Source: Dolomedes plantarius (Eukaryota > Arthropoda > Arachnida > Araneae > Dolomedidae). From it: a stretch of 64,000 nt of DNA. The translations under genes were made by a program, and so were the position numbers. The stretch lies in contig OU015496.1 of the NCBI GenBank assembly GCA_907164885.2, forward strand, positions 134,989,873-135,053,872. Direction: 5' to 3'. How positions within the stretch are numbered: the stretch's first letter is position 1; every line of letters starts with the position of its first letter. The notes under the pieces were generated by a model. It was not told the origin of the DNA, made no database searches, and worked only from the letters and a program-made list of their open reading frames with translations. This document shows, one piece after another, positions 1-11,945 of this stretch.

Positions 1-497
1 AGTTAAGAACTCTACAGGCAAAACTTTGTCTAACTACTATCCAAAATATAAAACAGGAAACTTTGCTCTACTTATGAACGGAATTTGTAAATTGATATCA
101 TCGTAGGAATTAACTTTGTAAACTTTTATTTTCCATATCGTTAACTTTGGTTACATGAAGAGAAATCAATGAAAATGCGGATTTAATAAAGTAAAAAATT
201 CTACAGGCCGAACTTTCTCTAACTAGTATCAAAAATATAAAATTGGAGTTTTTATATTCTTTCTTAACAAAAGTTTAATTTGTGAACTCATATCATTGTA
301 AGAATTAATTTTGTAAAGTTTAGTGACTTTGGTTGCATTAAGAGAAATCACTAAACTTTCTTTCGGCTTTGAAAGAGTTTAAAAATTCTATAGCCCCAAA
401 CTTATTTTGGTAAGTAAAGGAAAAACGGAATTATTCCTTTACATCTGTACAAAACATTTATTTATGAATTGATATTATCGAATGAATTAACTTAATA
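1..497. repeat. Diverged tandem repeat, ~190-bp period, ~2.6 copies
   Basis: A motif reading CTACAGG..AACTTT.TCTAACTA starts near 12, again near 202, and in degraded form near 389. A second anchor, GATATCAT.GTA.GAATTAA, recurs at about 90, 284 and 468 in the same register. The array starts before the window and ends shortly before the LTR-like block. No coding frame is visible. It resembles the satellite-like AT-rich arrays elsewhere in the window in style but not obviously in sequence. Confidence 0.7.
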
Positions 498-547
498 CGT
501 CATACATTCAATATAAATTTCAATATATAAAATGTATTATTACAAAT

Positions 548-870
548 TGTGAACTTTTGGGAATATTTTCAAAAAAATTGGTGAGATTAGCTACAAATTT
601 GGCGGGATTGACGTAAAATTTAGCAAAATTTTGAGCGTTCGGCAGACCACTTAGATTTCATCTATAGTGGCGTGGTTGTTAAGTTCTGTGATTTTCCATT
701 TCTAGAAATATCGAGAAAGTTGCTAATGGTATATAATAAATGCCCCGAAGTTCAAAGTTGTGTCAATTCTGAAATCTTTTACCTGAAATTTCATTGAAAC
801 TCAGTTACTGTTTGGTGTTTTCATGATCTATTTCGGATATTAAAAAGAAATAAATTTGTGTCCCTGTTAA
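548..870 (+). mobile_element. Ty3/gypsy-like LTR, copy A
   Basis: The block has LTR architecture: a TG start (TGTGAACTTTTGG), a TATA box (TATATAA, 730-736), a polyadenylation signal (AATAAA, 849-854), and directly downstream (871) CTGGGGTCTCCAGAAG, which resembles a gypsy primer-binding site of the CTGGTGTCAGAAGTGG kind. The same modules in the same order occur at 18093-18458 on the other strand (copy B), sharing the start, a CCATTTC.AGA core upstream of the TATA box, and the AATAAATTTGTGTC..CT tail. No gag or pol frame follows. The LTR identification is inference from architecture plus the second copy; the downstream edge may be a few bases off. Confidence 0.62.
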
Positions 871-1151
871 CTGGGGTCTCCAGAAGCATCATCTAACGAA
901 GCGCAAGAGAAACCTGAGGAGAGTAAGGAAATGTTCTATAAACACATTGAACATAGTAATGTTTATCTGCAAAACTACTCAAAATAGGTTTAAATAACTC
1001 CAAGTCTAGTAATTCCCCAAATACTTAACAATTTAATATCAACATGATTTGTAATTATTGAATTTACATTAATATTAATAATACCTAACGAAACATAATG
1101 ACGGATTTATATATCTTCAAAGCTGCAGAGAGGAATAAATGCAACTGTGTA

Positions 1152-2801
1152 CAGTGGTAGCTCCGAAAAGCGGACAGTCACGGGACCAAAAGTTTTGTCC
1201 GTTATTGGGAGGTGTCCGCTATTGGGGAGGACAGCCTTTTTATAAAAAAGTTTTTGCTGTTCTGTTTGACATTTGAATGGAAATTACGGCTGCAATTTTA
1301 ATTAAAAAGGAAAAATTAATTAGGCAAGAAAAGAATAACTATTTACTACATTACCTTTTAATTGTGTGTTAATCCTTTTATCTTGCATTAAATAATCCCA
1401 AAATACAATGTATAGTAGCTAAATTATTTTAATTATTGCTAAAAAATCTCTTAACAAAGTTTGATTTCTCTTTTTTACACAACAAACCTGTTTTTCAAGA
1501 TGAATCTTCATAGGATTTAGCTTTGCTAGTCCCTCCGAATCTTCATTGTTCAGAAAGAACTGTTTTAGTTGTTCGCTGTATTTCAGTGCTTCTGAATAAT
1601 CTTTGATTCTGCAGTCTTCCATTGGCGATTCCTCATCATCATCCTCAGAAAGGGCCAGTGCATCAGTGGTGGCCCGATGAATGAAATTGGAAACACGCAG
1701 GTTTTTTTCCTCAATGGATAAATCGTCATCGATCTTGACTTCCTCTTCATTTGAATCCAAATTGGCTATTAGATCCGCAAGTTCTTTTTTGCTTTTTTCG
1801 GTAGCAATGTCAGTTGCCACTTCGCTTGTACTAAAAAATCCCGTCTTAAAACATTTTTAGAACGCACCCAGTTTCCACCTTTTTAGGGCTGACGTAGTCC
1901 AGGAAATTGCATCCAAAACAGACACCGATTTTGCCAACTCTTCGCTGGATTTGCAGGAGATAATCCGTAAAAGCACATGTCTCAGAAGCAGCTTTCTGTA
2001 TCGTACTTTAAAGCTGAGGATAATTCCCTGATCAAGTGACTGTAGCATCGAAGTGGTGTTAGGAGTCAAGAAAATTAAATTAACACTTTTTAGATTTAAA
2101 TCATCAGGATAGGAAGTAGCATTGTCCATAAACAGATTGATTTTTCTCTTTTTATTTTTTATTTTGTTGTCTAACTCCACCAACCAATCACTCATTAACT
2201 CAGTGGTTATCCACACTTTCTTATTTGACTTCCACGAATCACAAAATTTTCGCACATTAATGTTTTTGAAACATCTAGGCTTCTTAGCTTTTCCAATACC
2301 AATTGGAGTTTTGAAGTCTCCCATCATGTTGCAACGCAGTAAAAGAGTGAGCCGCTCTTTTGAAATTTTCCCGCTACTACATTTTTCACCCTTAAAACAT
2401 AAGGTCTTGTCTGGAAAGACGCGGCAAAAGAGGCCAGAATCATCGGCATTGAAAATGTATCTGTCATCATATCCTTTGCACAAAGATTTAAGCTTTCCAA
2501 TCCAATCTGTTACTTCATTTGAATTTACAAATTTTTCTTCACCTCAAATATGATTAAAAAATATTTTGTGACGTGTCCGGAATTTTTCCATCCATCCATT
2601 TGAGGCATAAAGTTTCTAATTTTGAAATATTTCCCAAAATAATTGAAAGTTTTTCAAAAATACCTGTCCGCTATTCGGAGTGTCCGCTATTCAGAGGGAA
2701 TTACATGGATTGTCTCATATAAAAGGTCTGGGACTCGTAAAAATGTCCGTTAATTAGAGGTGTCCGCTATTCGGGAGTGTCCGTTAAGGGAGATTTCAAT
2801 G
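1152..2801 (-). mobile_element. Tigger/pogo-family DNA transposon, defective
   Basis: A 1650-bp element flanked by TA on both sides (1150-1151 and 2802-2803). The inverted ends read CAGTGGTAGCTCCGAAAAGC on the left and CATTGAAATCTCCCTTAACG on the right in complement. Multiple copies of GTCCGCTATT/GTCCGTTATT lie just inside both ends (near 1197, 1211, 2666, 2683, 2744, 2761 and 2778). CAGTG-type ends with a TA duplication and a DDD transposase are the hallmark of the Tigger/pogo branch of Tc1/mariner. The body carries one broken transposase gene on the minus strand. Confidence 0.88.
1419..2618 (-). pseudogene. Tigger-type (DDE_1) transposase, broken
   Basis: Reading right to left, the frame begins inside the second DNA-binding helix-turn-helix (SNGWMEKFRTRHKIFF) and meets a stop after FFNHI (near 2547). 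It continues through the catalytic domain: YIFNADDSGLF with the first Asp, NLFMDNATSYP with the second, and TPNTTSMLQSLDQGII with the third. A second in-frame stop (TAA at 1857-1859) follows RWKLGAF, and the frame then resumes as KCFKTGFF and an acidic C-terminal tail. The N-terminal ~80 residues (first HTH) are missing. The three catalytic acids survive but two stops and the truncation make it dead. The family call is firm; the exact Tigger subgroup is not. Confidence 0.88.
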
Positions 2802-3102
2802 TATTAATATTACAACCGTATATTTAGAAACTGAAAACTGTATTAAATAAAATAAATATATGTATTTACATTATAATTATATTCTGTTGCACCCTAAGGG
2901 AAGAAAAATTGAAAATTATATAATATTTAACATGAAGTCAAATAGACTACTAAATTTTAGTTTTAAGTATCCTTATTTTATAGTTAATTTATGCGGTATT
3001 TGAAACATAATTTTAAAGATTTATCTCTCTTAACGAATTGAGAAATAAAAAATACATAAACTGAAAACCAAGTTTTATGAGTCATTAGACCAAAAACCTC
3101 TT

Positions 3103-3104
<2 letters not shown>
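2802..3104. other. AT-rich spacer, nothing recognised
   Basis: Low-complexity AT-rich DNA between the Tigger element and a TG microsatellite; no frame or repeat recognised. Confidence 0.6.

Positions 3105-3133
<29 letters not shown>
3105..3133. repeat. TA/TG microsatellite
   Basis: A short TATATA run followed by about eleven TG units. It directly abuts the left end of the dispersed repeat at 3131. Confidence 0.9.
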
Positions 3134-3639
3134 AATAACACGAGCGCGGGCCGACGAATGAAAGGCTGAGTGGTATAGTCTTGAGTAATGGTTCATCTTG
3201 TCACCCGGCCTTGCATCACAAATATTTTAATCCATTCCCGCATTCATCTCAACCCTCGGACACAAATCATAACACAACTTTCACGACTACATGTTTGTTG
3301 AGATCACCGACCGATCCGTCGGTATGGATGCAGCAAGAGAAAGTACAGGAATCCGTCCTACTTCCGGGTAACAAGTGTTATATAAAACTTTGTCATGTGA
3401 TCATGATAGTGATTAGGGATTTGCTGTTGTCGATAAGTCACATGTGGCTTTATGTAACCTGCGCAGAACCTATATGAAATCCTGGGTGACGCCACGCAGG
3501 TTTGGAAAAGGAAGCCATTTAATATTTTCCACTAGAGGCCTTATAGGACTTAGATTTGAAAAAGAAAATTGGCTCGTACGCCCAAGGGAATTTAGAATAA
3601 TGTTAGATTTTAAAATGGTATGGGTTTTTTAATGTTATA
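3131..3639 (+). repeat. Unclassified dispersed repeat, copy 1 (509 bp)
   Basis: Nearly identical in sequence and orientation to 6679-7163, from TGTAATAACACGAGCGCGGG to TTTTTAATGTTATA. The two copies end at the same bases, so these are real element boundaries. The ends show only a weak inverted match (TAATAACA against TATAACA). A box-A-like GGCTGAGTGGTATAGTC is followed closely by GGTTCATCTTG, which could hint at a Pol III head, but box B is poor. It is GC-richer than its surroundings. The open frames inside are not recognisable proteins. Confidence 0.8.
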
Positions 3640-6600
3640 GAATATCCCCCCGTCCGAGAAGAGGCTGACCAACAATGCCTGCATTGGAGGACAGACACAC
3701 CCGGCCATGTGAGGAAAATGGGCGTCGACCATAAATTTGGAAAAGTTTGAAAAGGTACATATGCTTTAAGTTAATTTAGTATGATGATCACATGACAAGA
3801 CATTGCACTTTTCAATATTGAATACACAAAAATACACTAATGATTTACTAATTTATGAACACAATAAAAGCAAAAAAAATTATATTAAATTATGATGAAC
3901 TATAGAAAATTGTAAATTATGTAAATTTCTTCTTATATTGTTGCTTTGAAAAAAATTAAATTTAAAAATGTATTTATCATCAACTGAAAACAATGTTAAG
4001 CAGGGCGGCGCCTCCCCACACAACAAAATCTCAGAAGATAACAAATGAAACCTTTCTTAAAATTAACAAAATTACCAAAATTTTACTTCAAATATACGAC
4101 TCATACAGATAATAAAATCGAGCAGTAAGAATAGTGAACCAAAAAAAAATCAAACAAATAAAAAAAATTAAGCATTTAAAGTTGAACTTGACACAGTTCA
4201 AAATGTAACCTGTTTAACATTCCTCTGTAAATTTCAGTACCATGGAGTGAGTCCCAAAAAATATGACAGGAATTTCTGTCCATACATTGTTCATCTGTCC
4301 ATTTTATCAAATAAAAGTTTCGTCATTTGGACAGTAGGTCACAGATAAGAAATATTGTTCAGGGTTTTCAAACTCCTGAAGGAGTGTTTTATCACAGTCT
4401 TTTATAATTGCTGTGTCCTTGGTTACAAATATGGCTACACAAAATTTTCAATTTTAACAAAACAATATCTTGTATGACACTGAATAATTTAAATCACAAG
4501 TTTTAATAAAATCACATTTCTAATATATAAATTGTATATAAAATTACAGAACATATATTTTGTTAATCAAATAACTCAATCTCGACAAGTTCTTAGTATA
4601 TCAATTCTTTTTCATTATATCTATTTTTCATATCTTTATATTTCTTATTTCTCTCATTTCAATATTCATTTGTTATTCCTACAATATTTACTTGTTCAAA
4701 AAAAAATCTCTATTCAATATTCATTAGTTATTCTATTCATATTTATTCTAACTTTATTTACTTATTCTCAATACTTTTCACTGTATTTTCAACTTATTTA
4801 TTTACTATTCATTTGTGTACATTTATTTTAATTCTACGTGGATTTCCAATTTTTTGTGTTGAAGGTACCTTGTTGTATGTGTGTCACCCAAACTCTTAGT
4901 TTCAAATTCTTTAATTCTACCTCTAAGCAGTGAGGGGTTGTGTTTATGTTTGTGTAACAAGTGGGTTTTCTTTCTCCCTATTGTTCTCTGACTAATAAGG
5001 AGTCTTTTTAGCCGTACAGTGGACTAACCGTGAATCTCCGACAGGATATGACTGCGTAGAAAAACAGCATCTTGCATAGTACAAAGATGGAGAAAAAGGA
5101 AAATGTGCAGTTGTCATACCTGTGGGAGTATAATATATAGAAATGGGAGGACAAAAGGAGTGGCCATCGCAGCCCTGTTTTAGTCATTACTCAAGCATAT
5201 GGTCTTCAGCACTTTAAGTGACTGAGTTGATGAATAAAAAACAAATAGCAAAAAAATTTAAAAAGATCTTAAACAGTTGGGACGACATCCAACGCGCTTG
5301 TAGAATGGATGATAGGAAAGTGTATTCAAGAAATAGAAAATTTACTGAAAGGTTAAAGAAGTAGAGTTGTCATAGTCGGTGTTTGATTTTCAGATCCAAA
5401 AAAAATTCACATATAATAGTATTCTTAAGAAGAAAGTTTAAGTAAAACAGTTAAAATATGATCATCCTAAATATTAATATCTTCTTCAATTTATTAATAG
5501 CACTTAATATCTCATAACACATTAAAAATCAATCAATGGAACTAAAATACACAATAAGTGAGGTTATTAAAATATATAAAAATCAAATTAGATCTTAAAG
5601 TATGGAATCAAATTACTACCATATCCTTATATGGTAAACTTTCAAATTTTCCTATTATAAAATTCAGAAAACTTCCTTTCTCATTATTATTCATGTACTT
5701 TACATAATCACATAATAATCAAGTTAAAAACGCAGAACCATATGTGAATTGAGGAAGCATGTCGAAGTTACTCATGCTTTGTTCAAAACTTTAAATCATT
5801 ATTTAGTTGATAAATTATGTTAATTTACTCATATTTATTCAACTTTACTAACACAATTATACTATTACCAAATTTAAAACATATAATATCAATAACATTT
5901 TATTCACTACATTAAAATACACTCATAATATTTTTTATTAAAATGTAACTCAATTAAAAACACTTCACTTTTAAAACTACTTCACAAATATTAACTTACC
6001 TTTAGAATCCTTATATCATATTCTAATTTTTTATTACTATTTTAACATCAATATTCAATTTAATTCGAAAATGAAATCTTCAGCACATTGGTTTAATCTC
6101 GTAAAAGTCCTTGGCGTTATTCCTCTAAATTTACATGATGTCCGAGAGTTCTCTCTAATGTTTTGGTTTAACTCTATTACCGGTTTTACTTTAAGTTTAC
6201 AATATTTCTTCCTCTTCCGTTTCCAAATCAACGTCACCATCATGTCAGACCCTAGCACCTCATACATGATGAAAACACAAAACAAGACTCATTCCATGCC
6301 ATAATTATTGATGATGGACAGGTGGCTAGCAAGTAATTGTTTCAGCATTAAAACTGCCAACACACAACGGAATGATTTCTCACCATTTTGCACTTTCACG
6401 GAAATCAGCCGGTGAAAAAAAAAATGTAAACACAGCATTTTCGAGCAAACAGATTTTTTTTTCTTCTCTCACTTGGAGAAAACACATGAAAACACACCGC
6501 GTTACGACGAACGAAGGGAAAGACTATCTGTATAGGAAAAATATCGGCATGATGGCGCCAACCTTGACACAAACTGCACACAACGCGTAAAATCCGAAGT

Positions 6601-6678
6601 TTTCTTCGAGGCGAATAAAAAAACACTTGTGTATCCATTGGAGTCTTCACGGCAGAGGTAACTATCCTCGCCGACTTA
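3640..6678. other. 3-kb stretch without a recognisable gene
   Basis: Mostly AT-rich. 3640-3740 is moderately GC-rich (CCCCCCGTCCGAGAAGAGGC) and unclassified. 4530-4830 is pyrimidine-rich and gives a hydrophobic but compositionally trivial frame. Around 6370-6680 there is a GC-richer stretch containing CGGCAGAGGTAACT, a good-looking 5' splice donor, just upstream of the second copy of the dispersed repeat. I found no supporting exon structure and do not call a gene. Confidence 0.5.
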
Positions 6679-7159
6679 TGTAATAACACGAGCGCGGGCC
6701 GACGAATGAAAGGCTGAGTGGCATAGTCTTGAGTAATGGTTCATCTTGTCGCCCGGCCGTGCATCACAAATAATTTAATCCATTCCCGCATTCATCTCAA
6801 CCCTCGGACACAAATCATAACACAACTTTCACGACTACATGTTTATTGAGATCACCGACCGATCCGTCGGTATGGATACAGCAAGAGAAAGTACAGGAAT
6901 CCGTCCTACTTCCGGGTAACAAGTCTTATATAAAATTTTGTCATGTGATCCTGATAGTGATTAGGGATTTGCTGTTGTCGATAAGTCACATGTGGTTTTA
7001 TGTAATCTGCGCAGAGCCTATATGAAATCTTGGGTGACGCCACGTGGTTTGAAAAAGGAAGCCATTTAATATTTTCCACTAGAGGCCTTATAGGACTTAG
7101 ATTTGAAAACGAAAATTAGAATAATGTTAGATTTTAAAATGGTATGGGGTTTTTAATGT

Positions 7160-7163
<4 letters not shown>
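6679..7163 (+). repeat. Unclassified dispersed repeat, copy 2 (485 bp)
   Basis: Second copy of the 3131-3639 repeat. It differs by scattered substitutions and by loss of about 23 bp after GAAAATT, where copy 1 has GGCTCGTACGCCCAAGGG and then AATTT. The deleted segment is flanked by AATT microhomology, which suggests a slippage or end-joining deletion. Its right end runs straight into a TA microsatellite (7161-7185), as copy 1's left end abuts a TG microsatellite. Confidence 0.8.
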
Positions 7164-7185
<22 letters not shown>

Positions 7186-7190
<5 letters not shown>

Positions 7191-7618
7191 TAAATATTAG
7201 GCCCTCCATTCTAGCATTTAAATTCCCTTCCCTAAATCCAATCCCCAGTAACATTACTTTATCACTGCAAAACCCTTAGCAACAGAACTTCCCATAAATC
7301 GCATGTCTCTGCATTTCTACACGTGTATACGTATGGAGAAAGTCCTGAGTTCACATCGCGAGCCCCAATATTTGCTGACCCTTCAAAAATATATTTACAT
7401 GTACCTCGCCTCTCACGCGTAAGGTTGAAAGGTGATATTCGCTTCCGAGACGTCTTCTGAAATGGACGGATGTACTTTTGTCGCTCTAATAAACGATTCG
7501 GCCAGACTGCATCAAAATTTTATTCGATTCCGGCTTAATCTAGCACCAGCCATGTAAATATGAACTAGATTTCCTTTTCAGGTTGTATTTTAAGGACGTG
7601 ATGTAATGGATATATTAC

Positions 7619-7631
<13 letters not shown>
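7186..7631. other. Moderately GC-rich stretch, unclassified
   Basis: Contains CTAATAAACGATTCGG near 7478 and a related ATTCGATTCCGGC soon after. Such features can sit in LTR U5 regions, but no second copy was found in the window and no terminal motifs are clear. No gene is supported. Confidence 0.4.

Positions 7632-7695
<64 letters not shown>
7632..7695. repeat. TA microsatellite flanking the Tc1-like element
   Basis: About 32 TA units ending exactly at the left inverted repeat of the Tc1-like element. Tc1 elements target TA, so insertion into such a tract is expected. Confidence 0.95.
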
Positions 7696-9620
<1,925 letters not shown>

Positions 9621-10540
9621 GATATAGATATAGGTAAATAAATCCTGAAGCTTTTAAAACACTGAACTGACATTATTGCAATGTAATTCAGTTAAGTCAC
9701 CCACAGTTTAACACAGTGCAAAATATAAAGTGCTTATAATTTAGTTTATTGTTTAAATTGTTTTTACTAAGTAACATGTAGGTTCAATACAACTAAATGA
9801 ATAAGTATTCATAATAATACATTAGTGATTTAAATTATTATACAGCCGTAATATAAAGGAAATGGTTAAATTTAAAAGTTTTACCCGTATGTTTGATTAT
9901 TCGTACCTTACTCGGAAATGCTGTTATTAGTTTAACATTAATTTATTCAGATGATAGTAATTATTGCTGTGTAAGCAATCCTAAATTTAATTTTGGGTAC
10001 ACACCCTAAACAAGACTGCAAAAGCAAGTGCAAAGAAAATGTCAGGCGGCCTAATGGAATTCATGAGTACCGCTATGACAGGAAATGTGATTTTTATTTA
10101 TTGTTCGCTATTATTAAGTAGTGCATGGTCACATATACACTTATTTACAAATGTTAAACACGTTGTCGAAAAATTTTATTATTTCCAAAGCGAGTAGAAA
10201 ACCAAATCAAAATTGTCTTTTTCTTACAATCATCATTTGTATTTCTTAAAATTTATTTTTGATCAGTATATTGTTTGAAACGAACACAAGGTGTTTTGCT
10301 ACCATATAACTGATTGAAGTGGAAATGGAAAGCCTAGTGTTTGAAATATTTATTTTAAACTTTTCAGTTTCTTGTAAACAGCGTTCAAAACTAGTGAATG
10401 AATTATTCAAAATAAAGTTCTTGAAATTTAAATATAGTTATCATTATGTAATTATCCATTGATTTCTGAACGTGCAGTTCAATTCCGATAATTTTCAATT
10501 TAAATACTTTTTTGTTTAATGCTATGGTAACTGAAGGTAG
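9621..10540. other. AT-rich spacer, nothing recognised
   Basis: About 0.9 kb of AT-rich DNA without frames, terminal repeats or internal periodicity that I can see. Confidence 0.6.
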
Positions 10541-10816
10541 TCATAGAGTACCTTGGCGTTAGGTTACAGAGAGAAACAAGACTTGTTATATGAATCGAAG
10601 TACCTGAAACGACAAAGAAATGCTTATCTGTCATTGGAAGGAAATTTACAATGATTTCTAACAGTAACTAGTTTCTTTGGCATGTGTAACTTGGCCTTAT
10701 TATAACGTACCTTGGTACTAGGGTGTAAGGACCAGCATGCCTTGCCAATTGCATTGAAGGACCTAAAATGAGAAATAAATGCTTATCAACGGAAGGAAAT
10801 TTACAGTGATTTCTAA

Positions 10817-11213
10817 CCCCGCATTTACACAGCCGTAAACGAGGAGGGTCGAATAGCGGAGAAGAGCGGAAAATGGGTGTGTAAACAAAACCTTTGCAGA
10901 TAACCTCGCTATTCTCCTCCCCAGTCGTGGCGCTCGCTTCGGGAGAGGCATTTTTAGCCTGAGTCAAAGGGACGAGTTCCACGTCTCCCCCACGTTGGGG
11001 GGAAGCCACATTGGGGAGCGGTTTATCTGGCCCGGGTGGCCCTATGGCGACGGGGAGGGGGTCAAAGGTCAAAGGGGCAAATGGCGTCGGAAAGTTGCGA
11101 GAGGGGGGAATGTGAGAACGGTCATTCGGGTTGATTAGTCACGCTCCTGGAACGTGACTAATGTTTCGCGAATGGACGAGGAGTGGCTGAATCGCGGCTG
11201 TATAAATGCGGAG
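10817..11213. mobile_element. GC-rich MITE with TAA target duplication (PIF/Harbinger-like)
   Basis: A 397-bp GC-rich block in AT-rich DNA. The ends are inverted: CCCCGCATTTACACAGCCG on the left and CTCCGCATTTATACAGCCG in complement on the right. TAA flanks both sides (10814-10816 and 11214-11216), the 3-bp TWA duplication typical of PIF/Harbinger elements. It interrupts a repeat module whose sibling runs uninterrupted through the same point. No transposase is encoded; the frames inside are noise. Superfamily assignment is inferred from the duplication length. Confidence 0.78.
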
Positions 11214-11250
11214 TAAGAGTTTGTAATTAGCTTCATTGGAATTATTGTTG

Positions 11251-11355
11251 TGTAGCTTGGTCTTATTGTAGTTTACCTTGGCATTTTTATGGTGTAACTT
11301 GGCATTATTATAGTGTAGCGTGGTGTTATTATAGTGTACCTTGGTATTAGCATAC
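11251..11355 (+). repeat. 21-bp minisatellite, five units
   Basis: Five exact-length 21-bp units beginning TGTAGCTTGG, TTTACCTTGG, TGTAACTTGG, TGTAGCGTGG and TGTACCTTGG. Because 21 is a multiple of three, the minus strand yields an artefactual heptapeptide-repeat frame rich in H-Y-N. Confidence 0.9.
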
Positions 11356-11514
11356 AGAGACCCGCATGCCATGCCATTTGAATCGAAGGACCTAATACGA
11401 AAAATAAATGCTTATTTCTTAATGAAAGGATAATTACAAATATTTCTAAGGACTAGTAACTAGTTTTGGGTTATCTTGCCAAAACAAAAGGTTCAGGAAG
11501 GATAAAGAGTTAAA

Positions 11515-11945
11515 CTTACAAGTATAAAACTACTTGCAGATCATATAAATTATTATAAATTTAAGGGGATTTTATCTTACACATATATACTTTCCTTTTC
11601 TTTCTTGTGAATATACTGTCCTATGCCTAGTTTTTGATTTTCCTAGTACGTATGAAAAAAATTATTTACTTAATATGTATTATTTCTAAGACAGTCATTG
11701 TCTCTAGGAACTAACATTTTTCTCACCAGACAATAATGTTTTTGCTTCGGTCTGACAAACCTACTGATCCAAAACTGTTTACAAATCTTATAAATGATTA
11801 TCGATTTTGAGAATCTTTTATCTTTTGTACTTTCCTTTGCATCTTGTAAATATAAGTTACTCCATTTATTGACTTATAATGAAGTTTTGATTTTTCTAGT
11901 ATGTTTAAATTAATAATTTACTTATATGTATTATTTCTAAGCAAG
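11515..11945. repeat. Diverged tandem duplication of ~180 bp
   Basis: 11515-11700 and 11765-11945 align along their length: ATATAAATTATTATAAATTT against TTATAAATGATTATCGATTT, TTTTATCTT, ACTTTCCTTT, TTTTGATTTTCCTAGTA against TTTTGATTTTTCTAGTA, and TTACTTAATATGTATTATTTCTAAG against TTACTTATATGTATTATTTC. A 60-bp unrelated segment separates them. Confidence 0.7.

Larger units (their letters stand above)
10541..11460 (+). repeat. Three tandem modules with 21-bp minisatellite, split by a MITE
   Basis: Three successive modules share TACCTTGG, GAATCGAAG.ACCTGA, AAATGCTTAT, GGAAGGAAATTTACA and TGATTTCTAAC. Module 1 spans about 10541-10682, module 2 about 10683-11250 and module 3 about 11251-11460. 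The TGTAACTTGGTATTATTATAG-type 21-bp unit is present about once in module 1, twice in module 2 and five times in module 3. Module 2 is interrupted by a 397-bp GC-rich MITE. Confidence 0.75.

Noticed and set aside
2122..2553. 143-codon plus-strand frame
   Set aside because: It lies antisense to the clear Tigger transposase, whose catalytic motifs are on the minus strand.
5010..5045. TACAGTGG at 5014 as a Tigger end
   Set aside because: No matching inverted end or TA-bounded partner was found within several kilobases.
6580..6690. Possible 5' splice donor (CGGCAGAGGTAACT) of a host first exon
   Set aside because: A single donor-like match without an acceptor, promoter or coding frame; the downstream sequence is the dispersed repeat.
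10668..11072. 134-codon minus-strand frame with Pro/Gly-rich start
   Set aside because: It runs across the edge of the GC-rich MITE into an unrelated repeat; GC-rich DNA opens frames by composition.
11139..11372. 77-codon frame with heptapeptide-like repeats
   Set aside because: The repeats come from the 21-bp minisatellite, whose length is a multiple of three.
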